This document shows positions 43,845 to 55,407 of a stretch of DNA of 64,000 nt, piece after piece. The position numbers and the translations under genes are program-made. How positions within the stretch are numbered: the first letter of the stretch is position 1; the number at the start of each line of letters is the position of its first letter. The stretch lies in contig CM057450.1 of the NCBI GenBank assembly GCA_016271365.2, positions 1,806,995,967 to 1,807,059,966 of the forward strand, written 5' to 3'. This stretch comes from Neoceratodus forsteri (Eukaryota; Chordata; Ceratodontiformes; Ceratodontidae). A model generated the notes under the pieces. That model made no database searches and was not told where the DNA came from. It worked only from the letters and a program-made list of their open reading frames with translations.

Positions 43845-45466
43845 GTTAACCCCCTGCAAATGGGGGTTCCCAAAAGACTTCCAGGAGCTTGCTTGAATGC
43901 TCCAAGCCTGAATGGTGTTTGGCGTTTAAGCCATTTATCAGTGAGTGTTTTAGAACCTCTGGTACTGTCTCTTTAAGAGCTGTCTGCTTGCAGACATAAT
44001 TAGTTTGTATGGGGACTGTGTGTTTCTTTGATTGAGTACCACTGAAGCTACTGCCAATTCACTCCATTTTGCAGTCACTAGGAGTGCAAAGGGAACCTAT
44101 CTGAAAGATGTAACTGTTTGCCAGAAATTATTTAGAGTAATAATGAAATTACAGTTTGTCTAACCTGCTTTCTTTGCAGTCAGAACTGTGTCTGCTAGTT
44201 CCCCATTCTAGTTTTGAACTGCTGAACTGGACCAATCAGTGTGGGTAAGCTAGCTCTAAAATGGTGCCTTGGACGAATCAGAACTTGGACTCATAATCTG
44301 AGCCAGCCACAAGAGGATTGTATGGGCAGTGACTCTGGGAGATGTAGTTTAGACTTCAGTGCCTTTTGGACCAACAGCAGCAGTCTATTGTGAGTGACAG
44401 CCAATCCAGTCAAGAACTGGGAGGAACTCAAAGGAAGTGCCCGGTTTTGTCGGTTGAGTTTGAGTTGAGCTTTGGCAGTGAAGAAGGAAGGAGCCCTGTG
44501 CTTTTTCAGTGTGCGGTTTTAGTCAAAAAACGTGTGTAAGGCCCAGAGTTCCGGTCTGCAGCTTGTGTAACAGCTTGTTAGGACTGAATCCGTCCTGTGA
44601 AAAGAATCAAAGGATCTCTGAAGAGTAGAAACCAGGCTCACCCTGTAGAAGACTGGAGGAATTGCTGAAAATTACACTCGGTCTGTCAGGAACTGAATCT
44701 GCTTTGTGTTCTCCCGGGTATTGTGCAGTAATTGCGATCGGGATACAGATGCAGCCTGCCTGGTATAGTGCTTTCTTTTATATGGATGTGTGAAGAGGTT
44801 TGTGTACCTCAAGTGAGCCCTACTGACATTGAAGGACCCTATCTTATTTGGAGGTCATGAGTACTAATTCAGAATTCGCTCCTGTTGAATGCCACATTAA
44901 ATCCAAATGGAATTACTGTATTGCTGACTGTTTAATTCTCCTTTTCTCTGTGTGAAAGGGCCCCTACCAGCTGCCACGGTTTGGACTAGCCACTAGGGCT
45001 TGGGTACCCAGGGACAGTAACTGATAGGGATAGGCCTGTGCACAGAGCCATAAATAGATTATTAGGTGATAAGCTAATTAACCTGATTTCCCGTCCTTGT
45101 TATATCCCCTAAATAAATCAGAGCTGCTTGTTTCAGCAAAGATTATACTGCCTGAGGTATTTGTCTATGTTAAAAGTACTGTACTGTGATTGTTGCACTG
45201 TATCTCATTTACAGGAGGTCCCAGTGCGGAACCAGACCTGGGGGTAAGTGTATACTGTGAAGGTAATTCTGATATATTGTGTGGGCCACTAGTGGGAAGA
45301 AAGGGGGGTTGCAGTGTCCCAGAGGGCTGTGACCAAGTTAGTTTAACTATTGCAAACCCTGACCTCTGGGTGGAGGCACCCGCCATTGGATCCAGGCCCC
45401 TCAACCTGTTAGTGGCAAATCAGGCAGGGATAGTAGCCCCTGGGATAGCGCCATCTAGGGGTTACA
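43845..45466 (+). repeat. 3' LTR
   Basis: The LTR matches the 5' copy along its whole length. It ends GGGGTTACA followed by the TAAA target duplication. The first bases read GTTAAC instead of TGTAAC. Most differences from the 5' LTR are one-base indels in short homopolymers. An AATAAA lies at about 45113. Confidence 0.92.
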
Positions 45467-46119
45467 TAAAGTTCAGGTTGTCTTCATCATGACAATATGC
45501 AAATTAGTTTGAGATCTGGGTTCACATTGTGTGGAGACAGTAAGAGAAAGAAAGCCAGTGAGTAAGAAAAAACTGACTGTAAAAAGGTTAGTGAGGGCAA
45601 GACTTTTTGCTGCCATGTACTTGTAGGACTGCTTTTCTTGGAAATCACAAGTAATAGTAAAAGAGGGCACTTGAGGGAGCTTTGTGAGCTACTGAGTGGG
45701 AGCTGGGCTGAGAAGTTTTGCGAGGTATTGAACACAAGCAGGGCAGGTTATAACAGCGAATTATAACTGGCTTCTCCAATGAGAAAAATCTTTCCCCAGT
45801 TATTACATATTAATAAATGTATTGTCATTGTACCTACAGTGTGCCAGTGTGTTTCACTTATTTTTCCTATATAGTTTGTATTGCAGTGACTGTTTGATCG
45901 AGACTGTTGTCATCCAGTATTTGTGGGTGGATGTGGGGGTCTCATCTTCACTGCTCTGTTATTGTGTTGCTGTTCCAATCTAATTTTGGGCCAAGGGATC
46001 TTTTGGGGGTAATTTTGATAGTGGTGATAGGGCTGTACATGACCAGTACCTGTCAATACACTCTGCGTGCATCATACATGTATGAGAAGTGCCAGATGCT
46101 GCCCTTTTTTTGTGTGGGG
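45467..46119. other. No recognisable gene
   Basis: Mixed sequence follows the provirus. Short frames on both strands have no domain. Confidence 0.4.
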
Positions 46120-47580
46120 GTTGGGGGACGTCCCAGTGAATTTGCACAAAGTACGTACACCAGCTGCTGCACTTGCAGAGTTGTGCGTATGTGAACATGT
46201 GGTGTGAAGAGGTCCCACTCAGCACGTGTGTGCACCCCTACACAACCACAACAGTGCTGCTCTGTATCTGATCCTGAGCCACTTGTGTGTGGTCCTGTGC
46301 AGACCAGAGGGTTGGTGTGTGTGGTTTCAATGCATTCCTGGTTAAGTCTCCATAGTGTGGTGCTACTAGTGAAGGTGGTGGATGGCATGTATCCGGAAGT
46401 GCTGCATTAGTGTATAAGCATCCATTATGCCAAACTCCAACTATGTTTTTCAGTACCCACTCAACCCCATTTCTCTTGGCCCCGACTCTCAGAGTCTCCT
46501 TAGCCGAGGGATTGAGCATGTAGCCTCCGACACAGAGCTTGCCTCCTTCAGAGAAGTTTGCTGTAGCAGGTCCCGCACCGTCAACTTTTGCAACAAATCT
46601 GCATTCCTGAGTTCATATGGCCTGTGACCCCTGGCAAGCTCGGTGGTGTCATATTTTATATCCTTGCCAGGAACATAGCACTCCTTGTCACCTCACCCCC
46701 AGCCATGGGAATACATATGCTGGTACAAAATAGTAGCCCCTGAAGGAGCCTGCTTGTGAACGATTTGAACAATGGTTCCAGTGCATATTGCCTGAATGCT
46801 TCTAATTAGAGCTCATGCTGCTTTAAAAATGTGTATGTGTTTGTGACCAAAAATCATGACCAGTTAAATAGTTCTTGTTCGAGTTGCATCTTTTTTTGGC
46901 AAATGTCAGACAGTGATGGACAAAAAGTTGGTCTAACAGTCTGAACACGTTTCTGTTGTGATGTTACTGCATTATTTTTAATTCCAGCCTTTGCAGCTCT
47001 CCATGTGATAGCAGGAGGTGAGCAGAAGGAACACATGGGACAACCCTGTGGGTGCTGTGTCCCCATACAACACATAATCAGTTATTCACTAACCCATATA
47101 CATACTGTTCTGTCCAACAGGAATTGCTTTTGGTGGGGGAGGGTGTAGTGGTCCAGTGAATTTCCTAAAAGTACACACACCAGCTGCTAAACTTGCAGAG
47201 GTGTGTGTATGTGGCCATGTGTTGTAAAGAGGTCCCACTTGGCACAGGTGAGGACCCCTATACATCCACAGCCCAGGTCCCTCTATATCTGATCCTGAGC
47301 GACTTTCATGTGTTTGTGTGCAGACCAGAGGATTGGTGTGGGCTTGCAATGCATTCCTAATTAAATCTCCACAATGTGGGGCTGCTAACCAAGGAAGTGG
47401 ATGGCATGACTCCATAAATTGCTGAACACCAATTATGCCAAGCTCCAGTTATGTTTTTTGCACTCAATAAACCCCATTTCTCTTGTCCCCTGCTCTCTAA
47501 GTCTCCTTAGCTGAGGGATTGAGGATGGAGCTAGCATCCCACACAGAGCTCTCCTCCCTCAAAGAAGGGGGATACTGCAT
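46120..47580. repeat. Duplicated ~430-bp segment, two full copies
   Basis: About 46130-46560 and 47150-47580 are diverged direct repeats. Landmarks in both are CACCAGCTGCT...ACTTGCAGAG, AAGAGGTCCCACT, TATCTGATCCTGAGC, GCAGACCAGAGG and CTCCTTAGC(C/T)GAGGGATTGAG. A third partial copy (GGTTGGAATTGG to about 49410) lies at 49243-49410. No coding domain is present. Confidence 0.7.
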
Positions 47581-47639
47581 CCTGCTAGTTGTCTGCAACT
47601 AAGTGAAGGCTAGGTAGCAGCACAGCGTGAGCACAACAG

Positions 47640-48905
47640 CAGGATGTGGTGGGTACTGGACAACAGCATATGTCGGCACCACTGCACAAGGCTGTATGCA
47701 TTAATGCACAATGTTAACCCTCAGGGATGGGCACCACCGAACCAGGTTGCATGCACCATTGCAGGCAGGTAACTCTGAGCTGTGGGCACTGGAAGTTAGC
47801 ATGCATGGGCATCAGTGCATCACTGCACAAGGCAGTAAGCACCATTGCACACTGGTAAGCCTCATGTGTGGGAACTCTTAGTGGTAGGTACTACCCCATA
47901 AGGCTCTGTACACAACTGCATGTTGTCAACACTCTGGGGTTGGCAGTGGACACCACCACACAAGGCTGTGTACACCATTGCATTCTGTTAACCCTCGGGG
48001 TGAGCACCACTGCAAAAGGGTGGGTGCACAATTTCATGCTGGTAAACCTCACGTGGTAGGCATTGAATGACACCATACATGGCCACCACTGTGCAAGCCT
48101 GTGTGCAGCTTTGCATGCTGTTAACCCTCCGGGTTACAAAGTGGATGCTAGCATACATGGTGACCACCACAAAAGGCTGTGTGCACTGTTGCATGCTGGT
48201 AACCCCTCCACTCATACTGTACACCACACCCATGGGAGTCGCCTGTTGCATCTGACACCTTCTCCCTTACCTGGAGCCCATGGGTGATTCCCCATGTAGC
48301 TTATGAAATTACCCACAATGTATGGACAAGGTGGGGCCCATAAACCATGAACTTCTAGTATGTCTTGACATGCCAAGTATGACAGGCATAGAGAGTTTGT
48401 GGGTCAGTGCCAGGTGCTCCACTGTTCCAGCATGCAGGGAGCAATTTTGTGTTGTTCTGTGGTGGTGCGTGACATGCGCCCAGATGGCAAGACTCAAACA
48501 CCAACATATGTCATGCCTGTTGCCCTTGATGTGACTAGGCACATGCTGTGCCTCCAGCAGAGGCCAGTCGAGCACTGAACCTTGTCCACCCTCCCTCCGT
48601 GGACATGGTGAGTGGTACTTGAACGCTGAAGACTCCTCCCCTGGCCGTCACTTCGGGTCACATTCCTGAACCAGTATCAGTGTCATCGCAAGTAGTAGCG
48701 CTAATGTTGTGCTGTCAGGCTGGCACTAATGCAATATGCTGTGTGCACCATTGCCTACTGGTAACTCTGCGGGCTGGGCACTGACATCAGTAAAGATAGG
48801 CACCACTGTGAAAGTGTGTGTGCACTACTGCATGTTGGTAACTGTCACGGGTCTGCAATGGATGTTAGCATACAATGTGCACAGGGCACATGGCTGTGTA
48901 CACTA
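47640..48905. repeat. Degenerate minisatellite
   Basis: A unit of roughly 65-110 bp recurs at least eight times in 47670-48210 and again in 48725-48905. Its core runs CACCACTGCACAAGGCTGTG, TGCACCATTGCATGCTGGTAA, CCCTC(A/G)GGG, often followed by a GGATGCTAGCATACATGG spacer. The 48210-48720 interval does not show the unit. Confidence 0.65.
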
Positions 48906-48907
48906 TG

Positions 48908-49063
48908 TAACTAATAATACCAGACATAGTGTTTATTAATGCACTCTACTGGACCACCCAGGGGCATAATGATGCCCGAAGCCACAGGTGGCTAACATTA
49001 TGTCCCCTGGAAGGTCCGGTCTACACTAGACTAGGTTACCATGTATGGTATTATTGCGCTTAT
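48908..49063. mobile_element. Hairpin MITE-like element
   Basis: The outer arms carry AATAATACCA(G/T)ACAT on both strands (48910 and, inverted, near 49050). The inner arms are GGACC..CCAGGGGCATAATG paired with CATTATGTCCCCTGG..GGTCC. The spacing and symmetry suggest a non-autonomous foldback transposon. No coding is present. Confidence 0.6.
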
Positions 49064-49213
49064 TAAATGGGCCACTATATTATACATGTTTTACACATCA
49101 AATTTGCAATAAACTGTTAAAACTCTTGGTTGTTTTACTGGTTTTGAAATCAAGTAGTTCCTCCCCCAGCATTACAGTACTGTGTTTTTGGTTGTCCCCG
49201 GTACCATCTCCCC

Positions 49214-49234
49214 CCACACACACACACACACACA
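49214..49234. repeat. (CA)n microsatellite
   Basis: An uninterrupted run of about ten CA units. Confidence 0.9.
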
Positions 49235-49599
49235 TATGACTGGAGGGTTGGAATTGGCTTACGCTGTATTCCTTCTTAAATCACCACAGTGCCGTGTGCC
49301 AGTCGAAGGGTGTGGATGGAATGTAGCCATATTCACCCACTATGCCCTTCTCCTGGTATGTTTTTTAACACGATCGACCACATTTCTTTCCGCCCCATGT
49401 CTCATAGTAGCAACTTTTAAAATAAATCTATATTACAGAGGGCATATGATGGCTCTTAGCAGACTGCTCTTTCCTGTAATTTATTTTATTGTGGCATTTA
49501 TGCACTGCTGTCAATAGTGCAGAACAATCTGACCTCCTGCCCCAGTCATGTATCAGCACTACTACATCTATAAATAGGAGTACTGTACTGAAATCCCCA

Positions 49600-50345
49600 T
49601 CTTCAGAGAAAGGTGCATACTGAAGAAAGGTTACTGCAGACAGTGAAGAAGCAGGACAAGACATACTATAGATACATCAGCAAAAGAAGGAAACATGGGA
49701 GGTTGGGGGGATTGTAAGTCTAAGAGGGTATTCAGGTGAGTATAAGGAGGGAGACCTGGAAAAGGCAGAAATACTGAATAAATACTTCTGGGACCACAGT
49801 TGGGCAACAGACTTGAAGGGGGAAGACAGGTAGATACAAGACCATTAACAGTGGAGAGAGTCCTAGAGGAGCTCACAAAACTGAAGGTGGACAAAGCAAT
49901 ATGGACAGATGGCATACACCCTAGAATATTAAGGGAGCTCTGAGGACAGCTAGTAGAGTGTCTGGCAGCCATGTTCACCAAGTCACTCAGAACATGAGTG
50001 GTGCTAGAGGACCGTAAGAGGGCATATGTAGCTCCATCCACAAGGGTGGTAGCAGAGAAGAGGCAGAGCATGGGAGGCCGGTTACCCTCACCTCAGTACT
50101 GGATAAGATCATGGAGTCGCTGCTTAATGAAAGAATAGTGGCACACTTGGGATCCACGGGCGCCCAGGATACGAGATGACATAGATACACAGCAGGAATG
50201 TGAATCTGATAGATTATTTTGACTGGTTGACGAAGGAAGTAAATCTAGGTGGCGGGCTGTGGATGTCACCTTCCTTGATTTCAGCAAGGCCTTCGGCCCC
50301 CTCCCACATAACAATCTGGTTAACAAGATGGGTAATTCGGGGATT
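49600..50345 (+). pseudogene. CR1-like LINE RT fragment
   Basis: In several plus-strand frames the segment gives the pre-RT linker (TYYRYIS; AEILNKYF), DGIHPRILREL (near 49908-49940) and VDVTFLDFSKAFGPLPHNNL (near 50259-50320), parallel to 12230-12930 of the CR1-like element. It stops abruptly at about 50345. Many stops make it an old copy. Confidence 0.75.
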
Positions 50346-50439
50346 TTTTTTAATGCCTGCAACCCCTACCCCCTAACTTGTACACGTACAAGATATCATA
50401 CCACAACTTGGCATTTCAGTAGGCATCACGCCTGGCCCT

Positions 50440-50850
50440 AGGGCAAATACAAGGCTCGGCATCTAAGAGGTCTGGGAGTAGAGCGCAAAATAACATCTAT
50501 ATTTAATCTGCGTTCTGGGAGAGAGGTGCTAGGGCTATGCTATGTCTCCTGTCTGAAGGGGCCCATAAACCATTCACAGTGGGAAGCATAGATCCTAAAC
50601 TAACACATCACTGTCAGCTGTATTGTTCTCTCAATTGGCTCACCCCATCCTCCTATCATCTGTACACAGCTGGTTGTCTGGTCGATAAGTTAACCCGGAC
50701 TAGTACTCCAAGGTCCCTTGTAACTCTACTAAAACAACCTGACTTACTCTATACGCCGATTTGTTACGTCTAGATGTCTCACTAAGAAGGGTGAACTTGC
50801 ATTTGCCGTATCTGCTCCCAGAATGTAGAACACCCTTCCAGGGGTGTAGC
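50440..50850 (+). pseudogene. Possible LINE ORF2 C-terminal remnant
   Basis: Around 50460-50850 the plus strand reads loosely as the end of an L2/Rex-like ORF2 and finishes with FAVSAPR followed by a stop and NTLP, close to the common W-N-x-L-P ending. It is separate from the CR1 fragment just upstream. The assignment rests on the terminal motif only. Confidence 0.4.
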
Positions 50851-51533
50851 CAGGGATTTCAGATCTGCACACCAAGTGGACTCACTGCTACCCCACCCCC
50901 CCACCGGGGTGTACAGACAATATACAAATGTACACCAGGACAGTGTTTGTTGCCTCATTTGGCACAATAAATACAACTTTTGTATCTCATGACAGTGGTT
51001 GTTGCCATGCATGGGTAAATACAAGTGCCATGCATTGTTCCCTAAGACACCCACATATCAGCCCAGAGCCTGTAAAGTTGTATTGTCCTTGGGATGCAAA
51101 GAGAGTATTAGTGACCAGTCCTTCTAGTTTCAACTCCTATGAATAAAATTACAGAAAGTTTCAGTATTTTCTTTGTTAGTTTTCATGGAAAAAGGAAGCA
51201 GTTCAGAGCCTATTTGCTACCCCCCTTAAATAAAATTGCACACCATGGAGTGCTTGGAGTATGCCTGCCTACACCCATGCACCCTTCCACTCTATGTTAA
51301 ACAATCGGCTACTCACCAAGCCTTTCAAAAAAGTTTAAGAATGTTATGATCTCAGGTCTCTGCTCCTGCTCTACCTCTTGCTTGTCTCTACTCACTTGCA
51401 CTGTTACCACTGATCTTCCACCTCGAGAGTGGCTCTTCCTCTTAGCACTTATGTACCCCCAGTGTTTGCTGTATATGTGTTTCTTTAGTCAATTATACTG
51501 TTTTCAAAATTCTATAAAAGTTTATGTAACTGT
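50851..51533. other. No recognisable gene
   Basis: GGGGTGTAGCCAGGGATTTC at 50840-50859 resembles the start of a dispersed repeat. Otherwise I see nothing. Confidence 0.35.
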
Positions 51534-52940
51534 GATTCAGACAACATGAAGTCTTGCTATATTATGACAATTGCAGTATGACCGCAGGTTAGAACTGCTC
51601 CGGAGGTGAAATAGTTAACTTTCCATGCAGGCATGGAACTTAGAGCACGAGCTCAGTTGAAAACTCTGTCTGTTGTGCTTCAAACGCAAACTGTCAGATT
51701 CTTTACTCCGCCTCACTGAACAGTCACTCCGGAGATTTCTCCTTCTGCTTGGTCTTATTTTGTCGTTTGCGCATTATTTTTCAGTTTTAAGTCAGAATTA
51801 ACCGCGAACCGGTCGGTTCAAGCTCTGTCTGTGGTAATGTAAGTAATAGATAGGTTTTACATTTATTTTTCTGTGTGGAACTTGTAATTCTTTATCGGTT
51901 CGGTTTGAACCGATCAGGTTATGTTAAAATCTACTAGTCCTTTTTTAGAGTCGGTTCCCGTTCTTATCGGTTCTAAAAAACGGATTTCATTATGCTTTTT
52001 TCTCACGATTCGTGATACGGTTGGGAACCGATAAGGGTGTCTTGCTTGGTGGATTGCCATAAACGGGCAAGTTGGTCAGGCTGGCATTATGTCTGAGAAA
52101 CCCAAAGAAAACTGGACCCTGGGTTTCAACACTGTAGTGTTTGTGGGGAAGCTTTTGCTATGGCTGACCCACACACCACATGTGTCTATTGTCTGGGGTT
52201 TGACCACCTCAATTCAGACTGCCAGATTTGTCACAATTTCCCTGCTGCCACCATAGATAAGAGAGTTGGTAGGCTCAGGGAAAGGGAGGCCAAAAAGTCC
52301 GCTGACCCGGATGGCCAGCCCGGTTCGGTGCCAACCGAACCGGAGGGAGTGCCCTCTGACCAGGGCGATACTTCCTCGGGAAAACGAAGAGCCGGTTCTG
52401 AGGAGCCGGTTCCAGCAAAAAGGACTAGAAAGTCAGCTAGTGTAGAGCCAAAAGTTCTCTCCCCAACTGCTGAGGAAATAGCTAAAGCAATTCAAATTGT
52501 CCAGTCTCTCTCTCTCCGGTTCCGACCGAACCGACACCTTCAGGTAAGCGTTCGGTTCGGCCGGTTCCACCGGTTCAAGATTATGATTTTGAGGATTTTT
52601 ATGAACCGGGGGAGGGGGAAGAGGAATATGAGGAGAGTGAATATGGTTTTGAAGATCTGGATGTGCCCATTGATCCGGCATCTCCAGATAGACCCCTAGG
52701 GGTTTCTCCTCCAAGGCTTTCTGAGTCCCCTTCTCATTTCATATTTTATAAAAAAGTTGCTGAAACTCTCCAGCACCCTGTTGAGGAAGCTGTTGATGAC
52801 CAAGAGGAGCCAGACTATGTAGAAATTATGGATATTCCAGAGTCTAGGAGACTGTCTATTCCTTTGCATAAATCTTTTCGGAAACAGACAGTAAAAGTTT
52901 TAAAAACTCCTCACACTATACCTCCTGTGGATAAAAGGAT
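51534..52940 (+). mobile_element. DIRS element (first family), 5' part
   Basis: The left terminal repeat (51534-about 51715) is the inverted counterpart of 1190-1391, including the CTTGCTATATT(A)TGAC block near its end. A leader and gag (about 52100-52935) follow. The element stops where an L2-like LINE 3' end begins at about 52955, and no RT or recombinase follows on the other side. Confidence 0.8.
52100..52935 (+). pseudogene. DIRS gag (N-terminal and middle parts)
   Basis: The zinc-binding N-terminus reads CSVCGEAFAMADPH, then CVYCLGFDHLNSDCQIC, with CxxC pairs typical of DIRS Gag. It is followed by a basic, Pro/Glu-rich stretch (52260-52440, including GKRRAGSEEPVPAKRTRKS). After a frameshift near 52550-52660, the acidic/hydrophobic part reads FIFYKKVAETLQHPVEEAVD and SIPLHKSFRKQTVKVLK (52740-52910). 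The ATG near 52090 is one frame off the zinc-binding frame, another sign of an indel. Confidence 0.78.
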
Positions 52941-52954
52941 GGACTTGTTCCTGA

Positions 52955-53149
52955 ATGTGCCATGCATTCTAAATTGTCATGTGTTACTGTATTTTCCTTC
53001 CAACTAGATGTTTTGTACTCTGTTGTGGATACTATGTATCTGCTGTTTCTGATGTGTAACCCTCCTGGGTCATGCCTGAAAATAGGTAAAATCTCTTGTC
53101 TAGTGCACCTACCTGGTTAGCAAAAACAAAATAAATAAAAATAAATAAT
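52955..53149 (+). mobile_element. L2-like LINE 3' end fragment
   Basis: GGGTCATGCCTGAAAATAGG, then GTGCACCTACCTGGTTAGCAAAA and an AATAAATAAAAATAAATAA tail, match the 3' end of LINE copy 1 (about 5645-5716). Only the last ~195 bp of the family is present. Confidence 0.8.
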
Positions 53150-53796
53150 GTCCACTACTGGAAATGAAATTGTACAGTGTGGCTTTGTTCTGACACAGGA
53201 TGGTAAACCGAACAGGACGGTCCCACATGTTTGTCACTGTACACACACGCATGAGGAGGCACAAGAATTTTTCTTTTCCCCCAGAACAATCATTTGATAT
53301 CTTCACAATTTACTCTTCTACACAGAACTTGGACAGTCCATCTCTCTGTACCAGGGATCTAATGGACATTACTTTGCATTAAAGAAACCTTGGCCACCCA
53401 CTGCTGTTACTCAGGGGTATAATGGACATTAATCTCCCTAAGTGTCTGTTACATGGGGGTTGCCACACACTTAAAATACATCCTTCTGACCTGATGGGCT
53501 TAGTTAACATCTGCAGGTAAAACTGTGCCCTTCTGGTGACCAGTTAGCTCTGACTGTAATTTCAGGTGAGGGTCCGCCCACCCTAGCTCCAGCCAGCCTC
53601 TGCCATCCTGATCCTTCAACCTTTACAGGTTGCTAAAGGCATCCCAAACCATTAATTACACATTCAGCACATTTTGGTGTTGAGGCTGGGGCCCTGAGTG
53701 GTGTATTCTAACCTTGTCTATGAGCACATACAACACCAGTCGACTCCCAAAAGAACCAGTCTGTGTTTCTGTATTCACAGTTTTGTTTGTTCCTTA
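53150..53796. other. No recognisable gene
   Basis: Mixed sequence between the LINE tail and the solo LTR, with only short frames. Confidence 0.4.
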
Positions 53797-55407
53797 TGTA
53801 ACCCCCCTGCAAATGGGGGTTCCCAAAAGACTTCCAGGAGCTTGCTTGAATGCTCCAAGCCTGAATGGTGTTTGGCATTTAAGCCATTTATCAGTGAGTG
53901 TTTTTAGAGCCTCTGGTACTGTCTCTTTAAGAGCTGTCTGCTTGCAGACATAATTAGTTTGTATGGGGGGACTGTGTGCTTCTCTGAGTACCACTCGAGC
54001 TGCTGCCAATTCATTTCATTTTTGCAGTCACTAGGAGTGCAAAGGAACCTATCTGAAAGATGTAACTGTTTGCCAGAAATTATTTAGAGTAATAATGAAA
54101 TTACAGTTTGTCTAACCTGCTTTCTTTGCAGTCAGAACTGTGTCTGTCTAGTTCCCATTCTAGTTTTGAACTGCTGAACTGGACCAATCAGTGTGGGGTA
54201 AGCTAGCTCTAAAATGGTCCCTTGGACGAATCAGAACTTGGACTCATAATCTGAGCCAGCCACAAGAGGATTGTATGAGCAGTGACTCTGGGAGATGTAG
54301 TTTAGACTTCAGCACCTTTTTGGACCAACAGCAGCAGTCTATTGTGAGTGACAGCCAATCCAGTCAAGAACTGGGAGGAACTCAAAGTTTTGTCGGTTGG
54401 AGTTTCAGTTGAGCTTTGGCAGTGAAGAAGGAAGGAGCCCTGTGCTATTTCAGTGTGCAGTTTTAGTCAAAAAACGTGTGTAAGGCCCAGAGTTCCGGTC
54501 TGCAGCTTGTGTAACAGCTTGTTAGGACTGAATCGTCCTGTGAAAAGAATCAAAGGATCTCTGAAGGTAGAAACCAGGCTCACCCTGTAGAAGACTGGAG
54601 GAATTGCTGAAAGATTACACTTGGTCTGTCAGGAACTGAATCTGCTGTGTGTTCTCCCGGTATTGTGCAGTAATTGCGATCGGGATACAGATGCAGCCTG
54701 CCTGGTATAGTGCTTTCTTTATATGGATGTGTGAAGAGGTTTGTGTACCTCAAGTGAGCCCTGCTGACATTGAAGGACCCTATCTTATTTGGAGGTCGTG
54801 AGTACTAATTCAGGGTCACTCCCTGTTGAATTGCCACATTAAATCCAAATGGAATTATTGTACTGCTGACTGTTTAATTCTCCTTTTCTCTGTGTGAAAG
54901 GCCCCTACCAGCTGCCACGGTTTGGACTAGCCACTAGGCTTGGGTACCCAGGGACAGTAACTGATAGGGATAGGCCTGTGCACAGAGCCATAGGTAGATT
55001 ATTAGAGTGATAAGCTAATTAACCTGATTTCCCCTGTCCTTGTTATATCCCCTAAATAAATCAGAGCTGCTTGTTTCAGCAAAGTTATACTGCCTGAGGT
55101 ATTTGTCTATGTTAAGTACTGTACTGTGATTGTTGCACTGTATCTCATTTCACAGGAGGTCCCAGTGCGGAACCAGACCTGGGGGTAAGTGTATACTGTG
55201 AAGGTAATTCTGATATATTGTGTGGGCCACTAGTGGGAAGAAAGGGGGGTTGCAGTGTCCCAGAGGGCTGTGACCAAGTTAGTTTAACTATTGCAAACCC
55301 TGACCTCTGGGTGGAGGCACCCGCCATTGGCTCCAGGCCCCTCAACCTGTTAGTGGCAAATCAGGCAGGGGTAGTAGCCCCTGGGATAGCGCCATCTAGG
55401 GGTTACA
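53797..55407 (+). repeat. Solo LTR of the PNMA-like gypsy family
   Basis: This single 1611-bp LTR starts TGTAACCCCC and ends GGGGTTACA. It is flanked by CTTA at 53793-53796 and 55408-55411, a 4-bp target duplication like that of the complete provirus. It carries more substitutions relative to the provirus LTRs than those show between themselves, so it is the older insertion. It arose by LTR-LTR recombination. Confidence 0.93.

Larger units (their letters stand above)
35751..45466 (+). mobile_element. Complete Ty3/gypsy-type LTR retrotransposon with PNMA-like Gag
   Basis: Two LTRs of about 1.6 kb (35751-37365 and 43845-45466) flank gag-pol in the order gag, protease, RT, RNase H, integrase, which is the Ty3/gypsy order. 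The target duplication TAAA is at 35747-35750 and 45467-45470. Solo LTR 53797-55407 belongs to the same family. Coding is broken by many single-base frame changes, although the two LTRs differ by very few substitutions. About 1 kb of unexplained sequence lies between the integrase and the 3' LTR. Confidence 0.9.

Noticed and set aside
35751..45466. Endogenous retrovirus with envelope
   Set aside because: Domain order and motifs are Ty3/gypsy, and no envelope features (signal peptide, furin-like site, transmembrane segment) were seen in 42806-43844.
47670..48210. CRISPR-like array
   Set aside because: Units are degenerate, not identical repeats with unique spacers, and the genome is clearly eukaryotic. 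It is a minisatellite.
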